A program made the position numbers and the translations under genes. A DNA stretch of 59,589 bases from Glaciecola sp034112105. GTDB lineage: Bacteria > Pseudomonadota > Gammaproteobacteria > Enterobacterales > Alteromonadaceae. The stretch is taken from assembly GCA_034112105.1 (NCBI GenBank), contig JAWUVZ010000009.1:1-59589 (forward strand), written 5' to 3'. Below, piece by piece: positions 27,322-36,660 of this stretch. Numbering within the stretch: the stretch's first letter is position 1; each line of letters starts with the position of its first letter. The notes under the pieces are model-generated. The model saw only the letters and a list, made by a program, of their open reading frames with translations, was not told where the DNA came from and searched no databases.

Positions 27322-28908
27322 ATGTCCAAAAGTGTTTATTTCGCGATTATTGTTGCCCTTGGGGGCTTTGTTTTCGGTTTCGATGCATCGGTTATTTCTG
27401 GTGTGATTGGATTTGTCACAACCGAGTTTAAATTGGACGAATGGCAACAGGGTATTGTGGTCAGTTCGCCTACACTTGGCGCGTTATTTGGTTCGTTGTT
27501 CGCAGGTTTTTTTGCAGACATGTTTGGTCGTAAGAAAGTAATTATAGCGATCGCATTTTTGTATGTCGTATCCGCTATTTTCTCGGCATTGGCAGTTAGC
27601 TATACCATGTTAGTTACCGCTCGAGTTATAGGAGGTATTGCGTTTGCATCCTTGGTCGTTGCACCTATTTATATTGCTGAAATTTCTCCTGCTAAAATAC
27701 GCGGTAAAATGATTTCTATTAACCAACTCAATATTGTTATTGGGTTGTCGTTCGCTTATTTTGCAAATTACTATTTATTACAGCTATCCGACAGTCCGAT
27801 AGCTTGGGTTAGTGCTTTGGGTATTCAAGACAATGTTTGGCGCTGGATGCTCGGCTTTGAAATTTTGCCAGCGTTTATATTTTTCGCGTTGTTGTTTACC
27901 ATTCCGGAGAGTCCTCGATGGCTTGCTTTGAATAATCGGGAAGCTAAAGCTAAATCCGTTCTGTTACTCCTTAATAGCAATAACTCGGCCCAACCAACAA
28001 TGTCGGATGCGCAGGCTGACGCGTTCATTGAAGAAATAAAAGCAGATCGCAAAGAGGCAGCACAGGGCAAAACAGACTCTATATTTAATTTACTCAAAAG
28101 TTTGTTTTCTAAGAAAATGCGCTTCGTGCTATTGGTTGGTCTAGTTGTCGCAATTTGCCAGCAAGCTACCGGTGTAAACGCCATTTATTTTTATGCCCCC
28201 AGTATTTTTGAACAAAGTGGCGTTGGTCAAAATGCTGCATTTTCACAAGCTATTTGGGTTGGCGTTATCAACGTCGTATTTACCATTGTTGCTATGCTAT
28301 TAATTGACAGGTTAGGCCGAAAGCCACTAATGCTTATTGGTTTAGCCGGAGTTTTTATTAGCATGTCGGTGGTTTCCTATGGCTTTCACAACGCAACTTA
28401 TCAGATTACCGAAACCTCTATTCAGTCTATTGAAAGTGAAGATCACCGAACCAAACTATTGCCAATTTTAGGTGAAACCTTCTCTAGTGACGTTAGCTTT
28501 AAAAACGCAACCATCGAATTGCTCGGTGCAGATGCCGCTCGTGAACATCAATCGGTGTTAATTGAAGCTGCGGTGACAATTAATTCAGTACTAGTACTTA
28601 TTGGTATTCTGGGTTTTGTTGCAGCGTTCGCCGTTTCCCTTGGGCCTGTCATGTGGGTTCTACTAGCTGAGATCCTTCCGAATAGACTGCGCGGCATAGG
28701 TATTGCGTGTATTGGTGCGGTAAATAGTGCGGTTAGCTTCAGTGTGCAACTCCTATTTCCTTGGGAGTTGGCAAATCTGGGTACAGCGATGACATTTTTG
28801 ATTTATGGCTTGTTGGCTATTGTCGGCTTCGTCCTGATATATAAGATGCTACCAGAAACGAAAGGCCGCTCTTTGGAAGAAATAGAAGGGGTGTTTGGCG
28901 TACGCTGA
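27322..28908 (+). CDS. MFS sugar transporter (sugar porter family)
   Basis: 528 residues with about 12 transmembrane segments. Sugar-porter signatures are present: GFDASVISGV in helix 1, DMFGRKKV after helix 2, PIYIAEISPAKIRGKMIS after helix 4, PESPRWLALNNREAKA before the central loop, QQATGVNAIYFYAP in helix 7, DRLGRKPLML after helix 8, and LPETKGRSLEEIE at the C-terminus. It resembles XylE/GalP-type proton symporters. It carries an insert of about 50 residues between late helices (around 360-415), which I have seen in marine homologues. The position after lacZ and GH16 suggests uptake of a hexose or disaccharide product. Confidence 0.93.
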   Translation: MSKSVYFAIIVALGGFVFGFDASVISGVIGFVTTEFKLDEWQQGIVVSSPTLGALFGSLFAGFFADMFGRKKVIIAIAFLYVVSAIFSALAVSYTMLVTARVIGGIAFASLVVAPIYIAEISPAKIRGKMISINQLNIVIGLSFAYFANYYLLQLSDSPIAWVSALGIQDNVWRWMLGFEILPAFIFFALLFTIPESPRWLALNNREAKAKSVLLLLNSNNSAQPTMSDAQADAFIEEIKADRKEAAQGKTDSIFNLLKSLFSKKMRFVLLVGLVVAICQQATGVNAIYFYAPSIFEQSGVGQNAAFSQAIWVGVINVVFTIVAMLLIDRLGRKPLMLIGLAGVFISMSVVSYGFHNATYQITETSIQSIESEDHRTKLLPILGETFSSDVSFKNATIELLGADAAREHQSVLIEAAVTINSVLVLIGILGFVAAFAVSLGPVMWVLLAEILPNRLRGIGIACIGAVNSAVSFSVQLLFPWELANLGTAMTFLIYGLLAIVGFVLIYKMLPETKGRSLEEIEGVFGVR

Positions 28909-28996
28909 ACGCGGCTATGACGCTGAGACTGACAATTAGAATGGCGCTTTAATAATCTAAACTTCGGCTATTAAACCTACCAATACCTGATAAACT

Positions 28997-29028
28997 ACCG
29001 ACGTCGCTGTTGACGTCGGTCGTTTTTT
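28997..29028 (+). terminator. Rho-independent terminator of the sugar locus
   Basis: Perfect 9-bp stem ACCGACGTC - GCTGTT - GACGTCGGT followed by CG and a run of six T. It lies 88 bp after the transporter stop and ends 10 bp before the start of the next gene, so it separates the two transcripts or attenuates read-through. Confidence 0.9.
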
Positions 29029-29037
29029 GAGGGTTAC

Positions 29038-30606
29038 ATGCCAAGCAAAGCAAGCAAAGAAACAGTAAATTCGAACGAAGAAGGTGAGCACTTATTAGAG
29101 CTTAGGCACCTTACCCTAGATGATTACGATGATATAAGAGAGTTGCAGGACGCTATATATCAGCGAGTCGGCGGTGCACTTCCTTTTAAGCAATTCAAAG
29201 CTCAAATTTCGACCTTTCCGGATGGACAAATTTGCATTGACGATAAAGGCAAAGTTGTTGCAGTAGCGTTGTCAGTCATCGTTGATTATGAACAGTTTGG
29301 CGATAAACACACCTACGAAGAAATAACCGGTGATGCTTATATCACTACCCACGATCCAAATGGCGACGTACTGTATGGCGTTGACGTTTTTGTGTCTCCC
29401 GAATATAGAGGCTTACGTTTAGGCAGACGCTTATATGAGGCACGCAAAGAATTAGTGCGTAATTTGAACTTGCGCTCCATTATGGCCGGTGGCCGTATTC
29501 CAAACTATATCCAATATGCAAAAGAACTGACACCGTACCAATATATTGAACAAGTAAAATCGAAAGACATTTTCGATCCTATTTTGACCTTTCAATTGTC
29601 AAACGGATTTGATGTAAAACAGGTCATGAAGGCTTATTTGCCTGAAGATAAAGACTCGCTTGGCTACGCGACTTTATTGCAATGGCACAATATGTACTTT
29701 GATGCCGAAAAACCCAACTTGATAGGCGGTAAGCGTTCATCGGCTCGAATTGGATGTGTACAGTGGCAAATGCGTTACTTTGAGAACGTAGAAGCATTAT
29801 TGCAACAAGTAGAGTATTTTGTTGACGCATTATCTGACTATAAGTGTGATGTGGCACTGTTTCCTGAATTTTTCAATGCGCCGTTAATGGGTTTAAGCGA
29901 TGGTGAAAGTTCAATCGATGCTATTTGGCACTTAGCTGAATATACAGAGGAAATCTTAACGGCTATCTCGCGCTTGTCGGTATCTTATAACATCAACATC
30001 ATTGCAGGCTCAATGCCAGTTGTTGAGGACGATGAATTGTACAACGTTGCATACTTGTGTCATCGCGACGGTAGAATTGAAAGTCAGTACAAGTTGCAAT
30101 TGACGCCGCATGAGAAGAAAGAGTGGATCATGAAGGGTGGCAACAAGCTGCAATCATTTGATACTGATTTCGGTAAAATTGGTATTTTAATTTGCTACGA
30201 CGTTGAATTTCCTGAATTAGCTCGATTGTTATCTGAACAAGATATCCAAGTGTTGTTCGTCCCTTTTTGGACTGACACCAAAAACGGTTATCTGCGGGTG
30301 CGTCGATGTGCACAAGCTAGAGCAATTGAAAATGAATGTTATGTAGCGATTGCTGGTAGCGTTGGAAACTTGCCACAAGTAGACAATGTGGACATTCAAT
30401 ATGCTCAAACAGCGGTGTTTTCTCCGTCTGATTTTGCTTTCCCACATGATGCAACTGTGGCTGAAACGACACCAAATACTGAAATGACGCTCATTGTTGA
30501 CCTTGATTTCGACAAGTTAACTAAGCTTCAGAATGAGGGGTCGGTGCGCAACTATTTGGATAAACGTAGAGATTTATTCAGAGTTGAATGGTTGGGCGAA
30601 AAATAG
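29038..30606 (+). CDS. GNAT acetyltransferase - carbon-nitrogen hydrolase fusion
   Basis: 522 residues. Residues about 20-210 form a GNAT domain with the acetyl-CoA loop YGVDVFVSPEYRGLRLGRRL. Residues about 235-515 form a nitrilase/omega-amidase domain with the catalytic triad Glu in ALFPEFFN, Lys in YKLQLTPHEKKEW and Cys in GILICYDVEFPEL. This two-domain architecture is a recognised family of C-N hydrolases. It probably couples amide hydrolysis to acyl transfer, but the substrate is unknown. A terminator ends just before the gene, so the promoter or ribosome-binding site must be very close; GAGGGTTAC precedes ATG 29038. Not obviously part of the sugar operon. Confidence 0.93.
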   Translation: MPSKASKETVNSNEEGEHLLELRHLTLDDYDDIRELQDAIYQRVGGALPFKQFKAQISTFPDGQICIDDKGKVVAVALSVIVDYEQFGDKHTYEEITGDAYITTHDPNGDVLYGVDVFVSPEYRGLRLGRRLYEARKELVRNLNLRSIMAGGRIPNYIQYAKELTPYQYIEQVKSKDIFDPILTFQLSNGFDVKQVMKAYLPEDKDSLGYATLLQWHNMYFDAEKPNLIGGKRSSARIGCVQWQMRYFENVEALLQQVEYFVDALSDYKCDVALFPEFFNAPLMGLSDGESSIDAIWHLAEYTEEILTAISRLSVSYNINIIAGSMPVVEDDELYNVAYLCHRDGRIESQYKLQLTPHEKKEWIMKGGNKLQSFDTDFGKIGILICYDVEFPELARLLSEQDIQVLFVPFWTDTKNGYLRVRRCAQARAIENECYVAIAGSVGNLPQVDNVDIQYAQTAVFSPSDFAFPHDATVAETTPNTEMTLIVDLDFDKLTKLQNEGSVRNYLDKRRDLFRVEWLGEK

Positions 30607-30611
30607 TTCAT

Positions 30612-30645
30612 AAAAAAGTGGATATTCAGGATTAAATGAATATCC
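30612..30645 (-). terminator. Terminator between convergent genes (nagA side)
   Basis: Perfect 9-bp stem GGATATTCA - 8 nt - TGAATATCC. On the minus strand it is followed by a run of six T (A run at 30612-30617), so it terminates nagA. On the plus strand it sits 13 bp after the GNAT-nitrilase stop but lacks a T-run. Confidence 0.8.
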
Positions 30646-30670
30646 GCTATCATTTCAACTGCTGTCATAA

Positions 30671-31840
30671 TTATCGTAATGAGTTTCCTGACACCTGTTT
30701 TCCATTGATCCAGCATCCCTTTAAACGCATGTTATCGTCTAGTAAAAGGAAGTCGGCTCTATTACCACTTTTTAATTTCCCAATATCTTCAATCCCTAAC
30801 AGACGCGCTGGAACTTGGCTCGCCATATTAAGGACGTTTGCAAGTAGGTCGTCTGCGTTATTCCATCTAGGTTGTTGCTTTAGCAAATCATACATATTTT
30901 TAACTGCGCTGTTCATGTCCAAACACGAACCGGCGAGACTACCGTCCTCTAATGTTAATTTACCCTCCATTCTGGTGATAGTGGAATCTAGCCATGGCAA
31001 GGTTTGCAGATCTGAGCCTACATGCGCCATTGCATCGGTTACCAGCATTAAACGGTCAGCACCGATGCATTGATATGCAAGAGCGCAGTTTTGCGGGTGA
31101 ACATGGTGTAAGTCAGCTATAAGTCCTGAGGTTACGCGTACGTCACTCAAAGCGATATTTATGAGTCCGGGTTCCCTAGCCGTTAATCCTGACATTGCAT
31201 TAAATAAATGAGTAGTGCACGTTGCGCCAGCTTGAATAGCCCCGAGCGCTTGCTCAACAGTTGCGCCACTGTGTCCTAGTGAAACCACAACGCCTTGGGT
31301 CACTAGATCCGTAATGACATCGGGTGCTAAATTCTCCGGTGCAATAGTCACTAGAACCTTGCCAATATCACTGCGTGTGAAAGTAGCTAAATCAGTATCG
31401 CTGACTGCACGAACATAATCGCTTGGGTGAATTCCTCTCTTTTCTTTACTTAAGTTAGGACCTTCATAATGAATGCCTAAGATACCTTGTACACCTTCAG
31501 TTATCGCATCAGCAACAGCATCGGCAGCGGCTTTCATTACTTCACTACTATCTGTTATAAGCGTTGGCATCATGGCCGTTGTGCCATATTTTGAGTGGGC
31601 TTGCATCATGGTAACGAGTGTCGAAATTGAGGGTTCATAATTAAATAAAACACCGCCGCCGCCATTCACTTGTGTATCTATAAAACCAGCACAAACAAGA
31701 CCGTCTAGCTCAGCGTCCGCTGTTAACGGACTTAGGTGAGCCTTTTTGATACTGCTAATTATACCGGCGTTAACTACTAAGTGCATGTTGTCGTGCATGC
31801 GCAGGCCGTCGAATAATCGCTTGGCGAAATATGTTGTCAT
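30671..31840 (-). CDS. nagA: N-acetylglucosamine-6-phosphate deacetylase
   Basis: 389 residues. It removes acetate from GlcNAc-6-phosphate in amino-sugar catabolism, in the cytoplasm. Family motifs are CAGFIDTQVNGGGGVLFN near the N-terminus, GIHYEGPNLSKEKRGIHP with a metal-binding Glu, SLGHSGATVEQALGA, ATCTTHLFNAMSGLTAREPG and MLVTDAMAHVGSD. It stands alone here; no nagK, nagB or nagP neighbour is visible, although such genes often cluster in Alteromonadales. Two inverted TGGTAGCG half-sites lie upstream. Confidence 0.95.
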   Translation of the reverse strand: MTTYFAKRLFDGLRMHDNMHLVVNAGIISSIKKAHLSPLTADAELDGLVCAGFIDTQVNGGGGVLFNYEPSISTLVTMMQAHSKYGTTAMMPTLITDSSEVMKAAADAVADAITEGVQGILGIHYEGPNLSKEKRGIHPSDYVRAVSDTDLATFTRSDIGKVLVTIAPENLAPDVITDLVTQGVVVSLGHSGATVEQALGAIQAGATCTTHLFNAMSGLTAREPGLINIALSDVRVTSGLIADLHHVHPQNCALAYQCIGADRLMLVTDAMAHVGSDLQTLPWLDSTITRMEGKLTLEDGSLAGSCLDMNSAVKNMYDLLKQQPRWNNADDLLANVLNMASQVPARLLGIEDIGKLKSGNRADFLLLDDNMRLKGCWINGKQVSGNSLR

Positions 31841-31891
31841 TTAATCACTCACTTTTGTGTTTAGCAGGTTACCTCATCAGCATATTTATAA

Positions 31892-31935
31892 TGGTAGCGC
31901 AGTGCAAAACAATAATGATAAATATTACGCTACCA
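31892..31935. promoter_or_regulatory. Inverted TGGTAGCG half-sites upstream of nagA
   Basis: TGGTAGCG at 31892-31899 and its exact reverse complement CGCTACCA at 31928-31935, 28 bp apart, lie 52-95 bp upstream of the nagA start. The arms resemble half-operators for LacI-type amino-sugar repressors, but the spacing is wider than a normal single operator. Assignment is tentative. Confidence 0.35.
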
Positions 31936-32057
31936 AGTTTACATAAACTATTCAGTGATAGCGCATAAAGTACCTGCTTATTGAGTGTTCGATGTGCACT
32001 TTGCATTTGAAGGATATCTAAGGTGACAAAAAAAAAGTATTACATTAAGCTATCTTC

Positions 32058-32621
32058 ATGCCTAGTGAAATGGAAATGGAAATGTTAGCTAGAAACAACA
32101 CCGGTCTGATTGTCGTGGATATGCAGGGCAAACTAGCGCATCTCGTAAATGATAGTGCGCTAATATTTCACAATGTATCCAAATTAATTAGAGGCTGCAC
32201 ATTACTAGACCTGCCAATTTTAGTGCTGGAACAGAACCCTGAAAAACTAGGTAAAACGGCACCCGAAATCCAATCCTTATTAGCTCATTACTCTTGCATA
32301 AAAAAATACGACTTTAATGCCTGTGCAGATCCACATTTTGTTGAGAAAGTTACTAACGCAGCCGTTGAAAATTGGTTAATTTGTGGGATTGAGGCGCATG
32401 TTTGTGTATATCAAACGGCTATGGGTCTGCAACAAATGGGGAAGTCAGTTGAGTTAGTTGTCGATTGCATAGGTTCACGCCAGGATAAAAACAAACAACT
32501 CGCAGTAACCAAATTACAAAACAAAGATGTTGGCATCACTAGTGCAGAAATGTGTTTATTTGAACTTATCGGGAACTGCAACGATGCCAATTTCAACGGT
32601 TTTTTAGACATTGTTAGGTGA
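32058..32621 (+). CDS. Isochorismatase-like hydrolase
   Basis: 187 residues. Cysteine-hydrolase family: Asp in TGLIVVDMQGKLAHLV, Lys in SCIKKYDFNAC and nucleophile Cys in ICGIEAHVCVYQTAMGL form the usual triad. Members cleave amides or vinyl ethers (nicotinamidase, YcaC-like). The closest style is the YcaC/isochorismatase-like group with a hydrophobic C-terminal cap. The start is uncertain: in-frame ATGs at 32058, 32070, 32076 and 32082 are all possible, and the purine-rich GAAATGGAAATGGAA could be a ribosome-binding site for a later one. Substrate unknown. Monocistronic. Confidence 0.88.
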   Translation: MPSEMEMEMLARNNTGLIVVDMQGKLAHLVNDSALIFHNVSKLIRGCTLLDLPILVLEQNPEKLGKTAPEIQSLLAHYSCIKKYDFNACADPHFVEKVTNAAVENWLICGIEAHVCVYQTAMGLQQMGKSVELVVDCIGSRQDKNKQLAVTKLQNKDVGITSAEMCLFELIGNCNDANFNGFLDIVR

Positions 32622-32749
32622 GCCTTTAGAGGGGATAATTCTGGTTTTTAAGAAACGTAAAACAGCCTAACTAATTTAAATAAATCTAGCGAAATTGAGA
32701 TGCCTAAGGCATCACTAAAATAACAATAAAGTAATTAAAAAGGAAAAAA

Positions 32750-33652
32750 ATGCGAATTAAACGTATGCAAAACTGGATGATCGCCGTTGCTGTTTTTAGC
32801 GCAGCACTTACCTGCGCATTTAATCTCCATTCTCAAGAGTTAACGGTTACTCAAGAAAAACAGTTACGAATATATCAGCCCAAACAGAAGAATTTAGTTT
32901 ATTTAACTACCGATACGGGTTTGATAGTAATTGAGTTAGCTCCCTTCATCGCGCCCAAACACGTCGCAAAATTCAAAGCATTAGTGAATGAAGGATTCTA
33001 TAATGGCTTAGACTTTTATCGAGTGATTGATGGTTTTGTCACTCAAGGTGGTGACGTAACTGAGAAGAAACCGTCGAAATACCGCGCAACCCTAGTAGCA
33101 GAATTTACACGACCATTAACTAAAGCCTCAGATTTTGTTACTGTGCAGTCGCCAGAGTTTTTAGCCCAAGAAACCGGTTTTTTGCAGGGCTTTGCCGCCG
33201 GCCGCAGTCTATCCGACCAACAAGAGTGGTTACTGCACTGTCCTGGTGCCGTGGCGATGGCAAGGAATAATGGGGCTGACTCAGCAAGTACCGATTTTTA
33301 TATTGTCATTGGCCAAGCGCCTCGTCATTTAGATCGAAATATGTCGGTGTTTGGTCAGGTCATATATGGCATGGAGCATACCCAAGCCATGCGGCGCGGT
33401 AATCCTAACGTTGATGGCGGCGTTATTGCTGATGTGACGAAACGCAGTAAAATAATCAGTGCGAAATTAGGAAATAGAGTCGGTATGAGTCAACAAATTA
33501 ATTTTACGCGTAACTTAGTAACAGACGATGAATTTCAAGCTCGTTTGCAAGGTGCACGGACCTTAGATAATGACTTTTTTCATTATAAAGGTAATGGTAA
33601 TCTTGATGTTTGCTATTACCGCCCACGATTTACAATTGAACAGGATAAATGA
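32750..33652 (+). CDS. Exported cyclophilin-type peptidyl-prolyl isomerase
   Basis: 300 residues with an N-terminal signal peptide (about residues 5-29, NWMIAVAVFSAALTCAFNLH). The cyclophilin domain starts with VYLTTDTGLIVIELAPFIAP, then NGLDFYRVIDGFVTQGGD, GAVAMARNNGADSASTDFYIVIGQAP and DRNMSVFGQVIYGM. Cyclophilins speed proline cis-trans isomerisation during folding in the periplasm. There is an insertion at about 118-150 and a C-terminal extension of about 60 residues beyond the core. Its stop overlaps the next gene by 4 bp, linking it to a FrnE/DsbA-like protein. Confidence 0.92.
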   Translation: MRIKRMQNWMIAVAVFSAALTCAFNLHSQELTVTQEKQLRIYQPKQKNLVYLTTDTGLIVIELAPFIAPKHVAKFKALVNEGFYNGLDFYRVIDGFVTQGGDVTEKKPSKYRATLVAEFTRPLTKASDFVTVQSPEFLAQETGFLQGFAAGRSLSDQQEWLLHCPGAVAMARNNGADSASTDFYIVIGQAPRHLDRNMSVFGQVIYGMEHTQAMRRGNPNVDGGVIADVTKRSKIISAKLGNRVGMSQQINFTRNLVTDDEFQARLQGARTLDNDFFHYKGNGNLDVCYYRPRFTIEQDK

Positions 33653-34302
33653 GAATGGCAACTGAATTAAAGATAGATATTGTGTCGGATATATCATGCC
33701 CATGGTGCATTATCGGTTTTAAAGCACTACAAACAGCGTTAAAAGAAATAGGTCCAGACATTACAGCAAATATCGAATGGCAGCCTTTTGAACTCAATCC
33801 ACAAATGCCAACCGAAGGTCAGGACATTACCGAGCATATAACTCAAAAATATCAAATTTCAGAGCAACAAGCAGATCAAAACCGTGAAGCGATTAAGCAA
33901 CGTGGACTTAGCGTTGGCTATGAGTTTGGCAATAGAGGAGGAGGTCGAATTTATAATACGTTTGATGCACACCGTTTACTACATTGGGCAAAAACTCAGG
34001 GTAAACAGACTGACTTGAAGCTAGCATTATTTGATTTGTACTTTAAAGACAGCGGGAACCCAAGCGCCCATGAGCAGCTTTTAAAAATCGTTAAAAGCGT
34101 CGGTTTAGATGTCATCGAGGCGAAAAAAATATTGGATTCAGACCAATTTACAGCTGACGTTCGACAATTACAGCAGTATTATCAAAATGCAGGAGTGCAA
34201 TCTGTGCCAGCAGTCATTGTCAATAATAAACATTTGATCAGCGGTGGCCAGCCCGCAGATGTATTTCAGCAGGCACTGATAAAGATTGCCCAAGAGGGCT
34301 AA
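33649..34302 (+). CDS. DsbA-family thioredoxin-like oxidoreductase (FrnE-like)
   Basis: 217 residues, or 215 from the second ATG at 33655. Thioredoxin-fold active site CPWC lies in IVSDISCPWCIIGFKAL. The DsbA-type helical insertion contains EWQPFELNPQMPTEGQDITE and FDAHRLLHWAKTQGK, and the cis-Pro loop is GVQSVPAVIVNNKHLISGGQ. There is no signal peptide, as in cytoplasmic FrnE/2-hydroxychromene-isomerase-like members. It is translationally coupled to the cyclophilin gene through an ATGA overlap. Confidence 0.93.
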   Translation: MRMATELKIDIVSDISCPWCIIGFKALQTALKEIGPDITANIEWQPFELNPQMPTEGQDITEHITQKYQISEQQADQNREAIKQRGLSVGYEFGNRGGGRIYNTFDAHRLLHWAKTQGKQTDLKLALFDLYFKDSGNPSAHEQLLKIVKSVGLDVIEAKKILDSDQFTADVRQLQQYYQNAGVQSVPAVIVNNKHLISGGQPADVFQQALIKIAQEG

Positions 34303-34377
34303 ACAATTTTAGCGTTTGGCGCGTATCCATTTGCTTCAAAACTAAGCGTGATGACGACAGAAATATTATTCACTATT

Positions 34378-34408
34378 CACTATTAGCCATTTATAAGCGC
34401 TAATAGTG
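34378..34408. repeat. Inverted repeat upstream of the oligopeptidase gene
   Basis: Perfect 10-bp arms CACTATTAGC and GCTAATAGTG around an 11-nt loop, 76 bp after the DsbA-like stop and 54 bp before the oligopeptidase start. CACTATT is also repeated just upstream. It has no T-run, so it may be a terminator variant or an operator. Confidence 0.4.
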
Positions 34409-34461
34409 ACTACAATGATATTGAGTAACGATAAATACAAACGGAAATTAAAACAGACGTA

Positions 34462-36660
34462 ATGGAAATAAACATGCAAAGAAAGATGAAAGTAGCAACG
34501 AACGCGATGTTAGCAATAGCGACCGCAGGCACATTAATGGCTTGTCAGCCAAAATTAGAGGAAGCCGCAGTGTCTGAATCACAACAGAAGAAAAGTACAG
34601 TTATCACAGTTGATTATCCTATTACGGCAAAAGGGAACGTGGTTGATACTTATTTCGGCGATCAGGTTGCCGATCCATATCGTTGGTTAGAAGATGACCG
34701 CAGTGCAGAAACTGAAGCCTGGGTAGAAACACAAAATGAAACGACACAGGATTATTTAAAGAACATCCCGTACCGCAAAGAAATAGCTAAAGTGGTGCGT
34801 GACCTGTTGGATTATGAGCGCGTATCAGCTCCTTTTACTGAGGGTGGATACACCTATTTTTACAAAAATGATGGCCTTCAAAATCAAAGCCTCGTTTATC
34901 GTTCCAAGGCCGGTGGTGAACCAACGGTTTTTATTGACCCTAACAAATTCAGTGACGACGGCACGGTATCGTTAGCGGGTTTATCATTCTCGACTGACGG
35001 TTCAATGGCAGCCTATCAAACGTCAACGGGCGGCAGTGATTGGCGCCAAGTCTATGTTATGAATACCGAAACCAAAGAGTTACTTAGTGATTCATTGATA
35101 AACGTCAAATTTAGTGGTTTGTCGTGGTACAAAAACGAAGGTATTTATTACTCAAGTTATGATAAACCAAAGGGGTCAGAACTTAGTCAGAAGACCGATC
35201 AGCATAAACTGTTTTATCACAAAATTGGCAATACGCAAGCTAATGATCTTAAGATATATGGCCATAACGATGCTGAAAAGCACCGCTATATTGGTGCTCA
35301 AGTCAGTGAAGATGATCGCTTCTTATTGGTATCTGCGGCAAACTCAACCTCAGGTAACCGAGCATTTTTAAAAGATCTGTCTAATCCGAATGCGGGTTGG
35401 CAAGCGATTATCGAAACAATAGGTAGTGATGTTTCGATGCTCACCAATAAAGGCGACAATCTTTACTTAGTGACTAACCACAATGCGCCAAATAGTAAAA
35501 TTGTTGTGGTAGATGTGAAGTCACCGAGTGTTGAGAATTGGAAAGACCTGATCCCACAAACTGACAATGTATTGTCGCCTAGCACTGCCGGCGGGTATAT
35601 TTTCGCAGAATATATGGTCGATGCCATTTCTAAGGTCTATCAATACAACTTAGAAGGTGAACAATTACGTACAATTGAGCTGCCAGGTATCGGTTCTGCT
35701 GGTTTTGGCGGTGACAAATTAGACGTAACAACTAGTTACTACACATTCAGTAATTACATAACGCCACCCTCTATCTACTCACTAGATATTGCAACTGGTG
35801 AGTCGACATTATTTAACAAGCCAGCGTCGAAGTTTGACGGTTCTAAGTTCGTGTCTAAACAAGTATTCTATAAATCAAAGGACGGTACCGAAGTACCGAT
35901 GATCATTACGCATCATAAAGACACTGAACTGAACGGCAAAAACCCAACAATGCTATATGGCTACGGCGGGTTCAATGTAAGCTTAACACCTAATTTTAGC
36001 TCTACGGTTGCAGCTTGGCTCGAATTAGGCGGCGTTTACGCAGTACCTAATATTCGTGGTGGCGGTGAGTACGGCAAAGCATGGCACAAAGCGGGTACAC
36101 AAATGCAAAAGCAGAACGTATTTGATGACTTTATTGCAGCTGCTGAGTATCTCATCGATAAGCACTACACAAGCAGCGATTACCTTGCCCTGCGCGGCGG
36201 TTCTAACGGTGGTTTGCTAGTCGGCGCAGTGATGACCCAACGTCCAACATTGGCGAAAGTAGCTTTACCTGCGGTTGGTGTATTGGACATGTTGCGCTAC
36301 CACACATTTACGGCCGGCGCTGGTTGGGCTTATGATTACGGTACGTCGGAGCAAAGTGAAGAAATGTATAAGTACATGAAAGCTTATTCACCAGTTCACA
36401 ATGTGAAATCAGGTGTTGAATATCCGGCTACTATGATCACGACGGCGGATCATGATGACCGAGTGGTGCCAGCACATTCATTCAAATTTGCTGCCGTATT
36501 ACAGGAATTCCAAGACGGTTATAATCCAGTACTTATTCGCATAGAAACCGATGCAGGTCATGGTGCAGGCACACCAATAAGCAAAACTATTGAGCAGTAT
36601 GCTGATATTTATGGTTTTGTGTTGTATAACATGGGTATTGAAAAGTTAACATTAAGATAA
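34462..36660 (+). CDS. Prolyl oligopeptidase lipoprotein, S9A family
   Basis: 732 residues from ATG 34462; ATG 34474 is also possible. The signal peptide ends in the lipobox TLMACQ, so the enzyme is probably a periplasmic or outer-membrane lipoprotein. The seven-bladed propeller (about 60-460) begins with DPYRWLEDDRSAETEAWVE. The catalytic domain has nucleophile Ser in LRGGSNGGLLVGA near 581, Asp in TADHDDRVVPAHS near 662 and His in DAGHGAGTPISK near 699. It cleaves short peptides after proline. It appears monocistronic. Confidence 0.96.
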   Translation: MEINMQRKMKVATNAMLAIATAGTLMACQPKLEEAAVSESQQKKSTVITVDYPITAKGNVVDTYFGDQVADPYRWLEDDRSAETEAWVETQNETTQDYLKNIPYRKEIAKVVRDLLDYERVSAPFTEGGYTYFYKNDGLQNQSLVYRSKAGGEPTVFIDPNKFSDDGTVSLAGLSFSTDGSMAAYQTSTGGSDWRQVYVMNTETKELLSDSLINVKFSGLSWYKNEGIYYSSYDKPKGSELSQKTDQHKLFYHKIGNTQANDLKIYGHNDAEKHRYIGAQVSEDDRFLLVSAANSTSGNRAFLKDLSNPNAGWQAIIETIGSDVSMLTNKGDNLYLVTNHNAPNSKIVVVDVKSPSVENWKDLIPQTDNVLSPSTAGGYIFAEYMVDAISKVYQYNLEGEQLRTIELPGIGSAGFGGDKLDVTTSYYTFSNYITPPSIYSLDIATGESTLFNKPASKFDGSKFVSKQVFYKSKDGTEVPMIITHHKDTELNGKNPTMLYGYGGFNVSLTPNFSSTVAAWLELGGVYAVPNIRGGGEYGKAWHKAGTQMQKQNVFDDFIAAAEYLIDKHYTSSDYLALRGGSNGGLLVGAVMTQRPTLAKVALPAVGVLDMLRYHTFTAGAGWAYDYGTSEQSEEMYKYMKAYSPVHNVKSGVEYPATMITTADHDDRVVPAHSFKFAAVLQEFQDGYNPVLIRIETDAGHGAGTPISKTIEQYADIYGFVLYNMGIEKLTLR

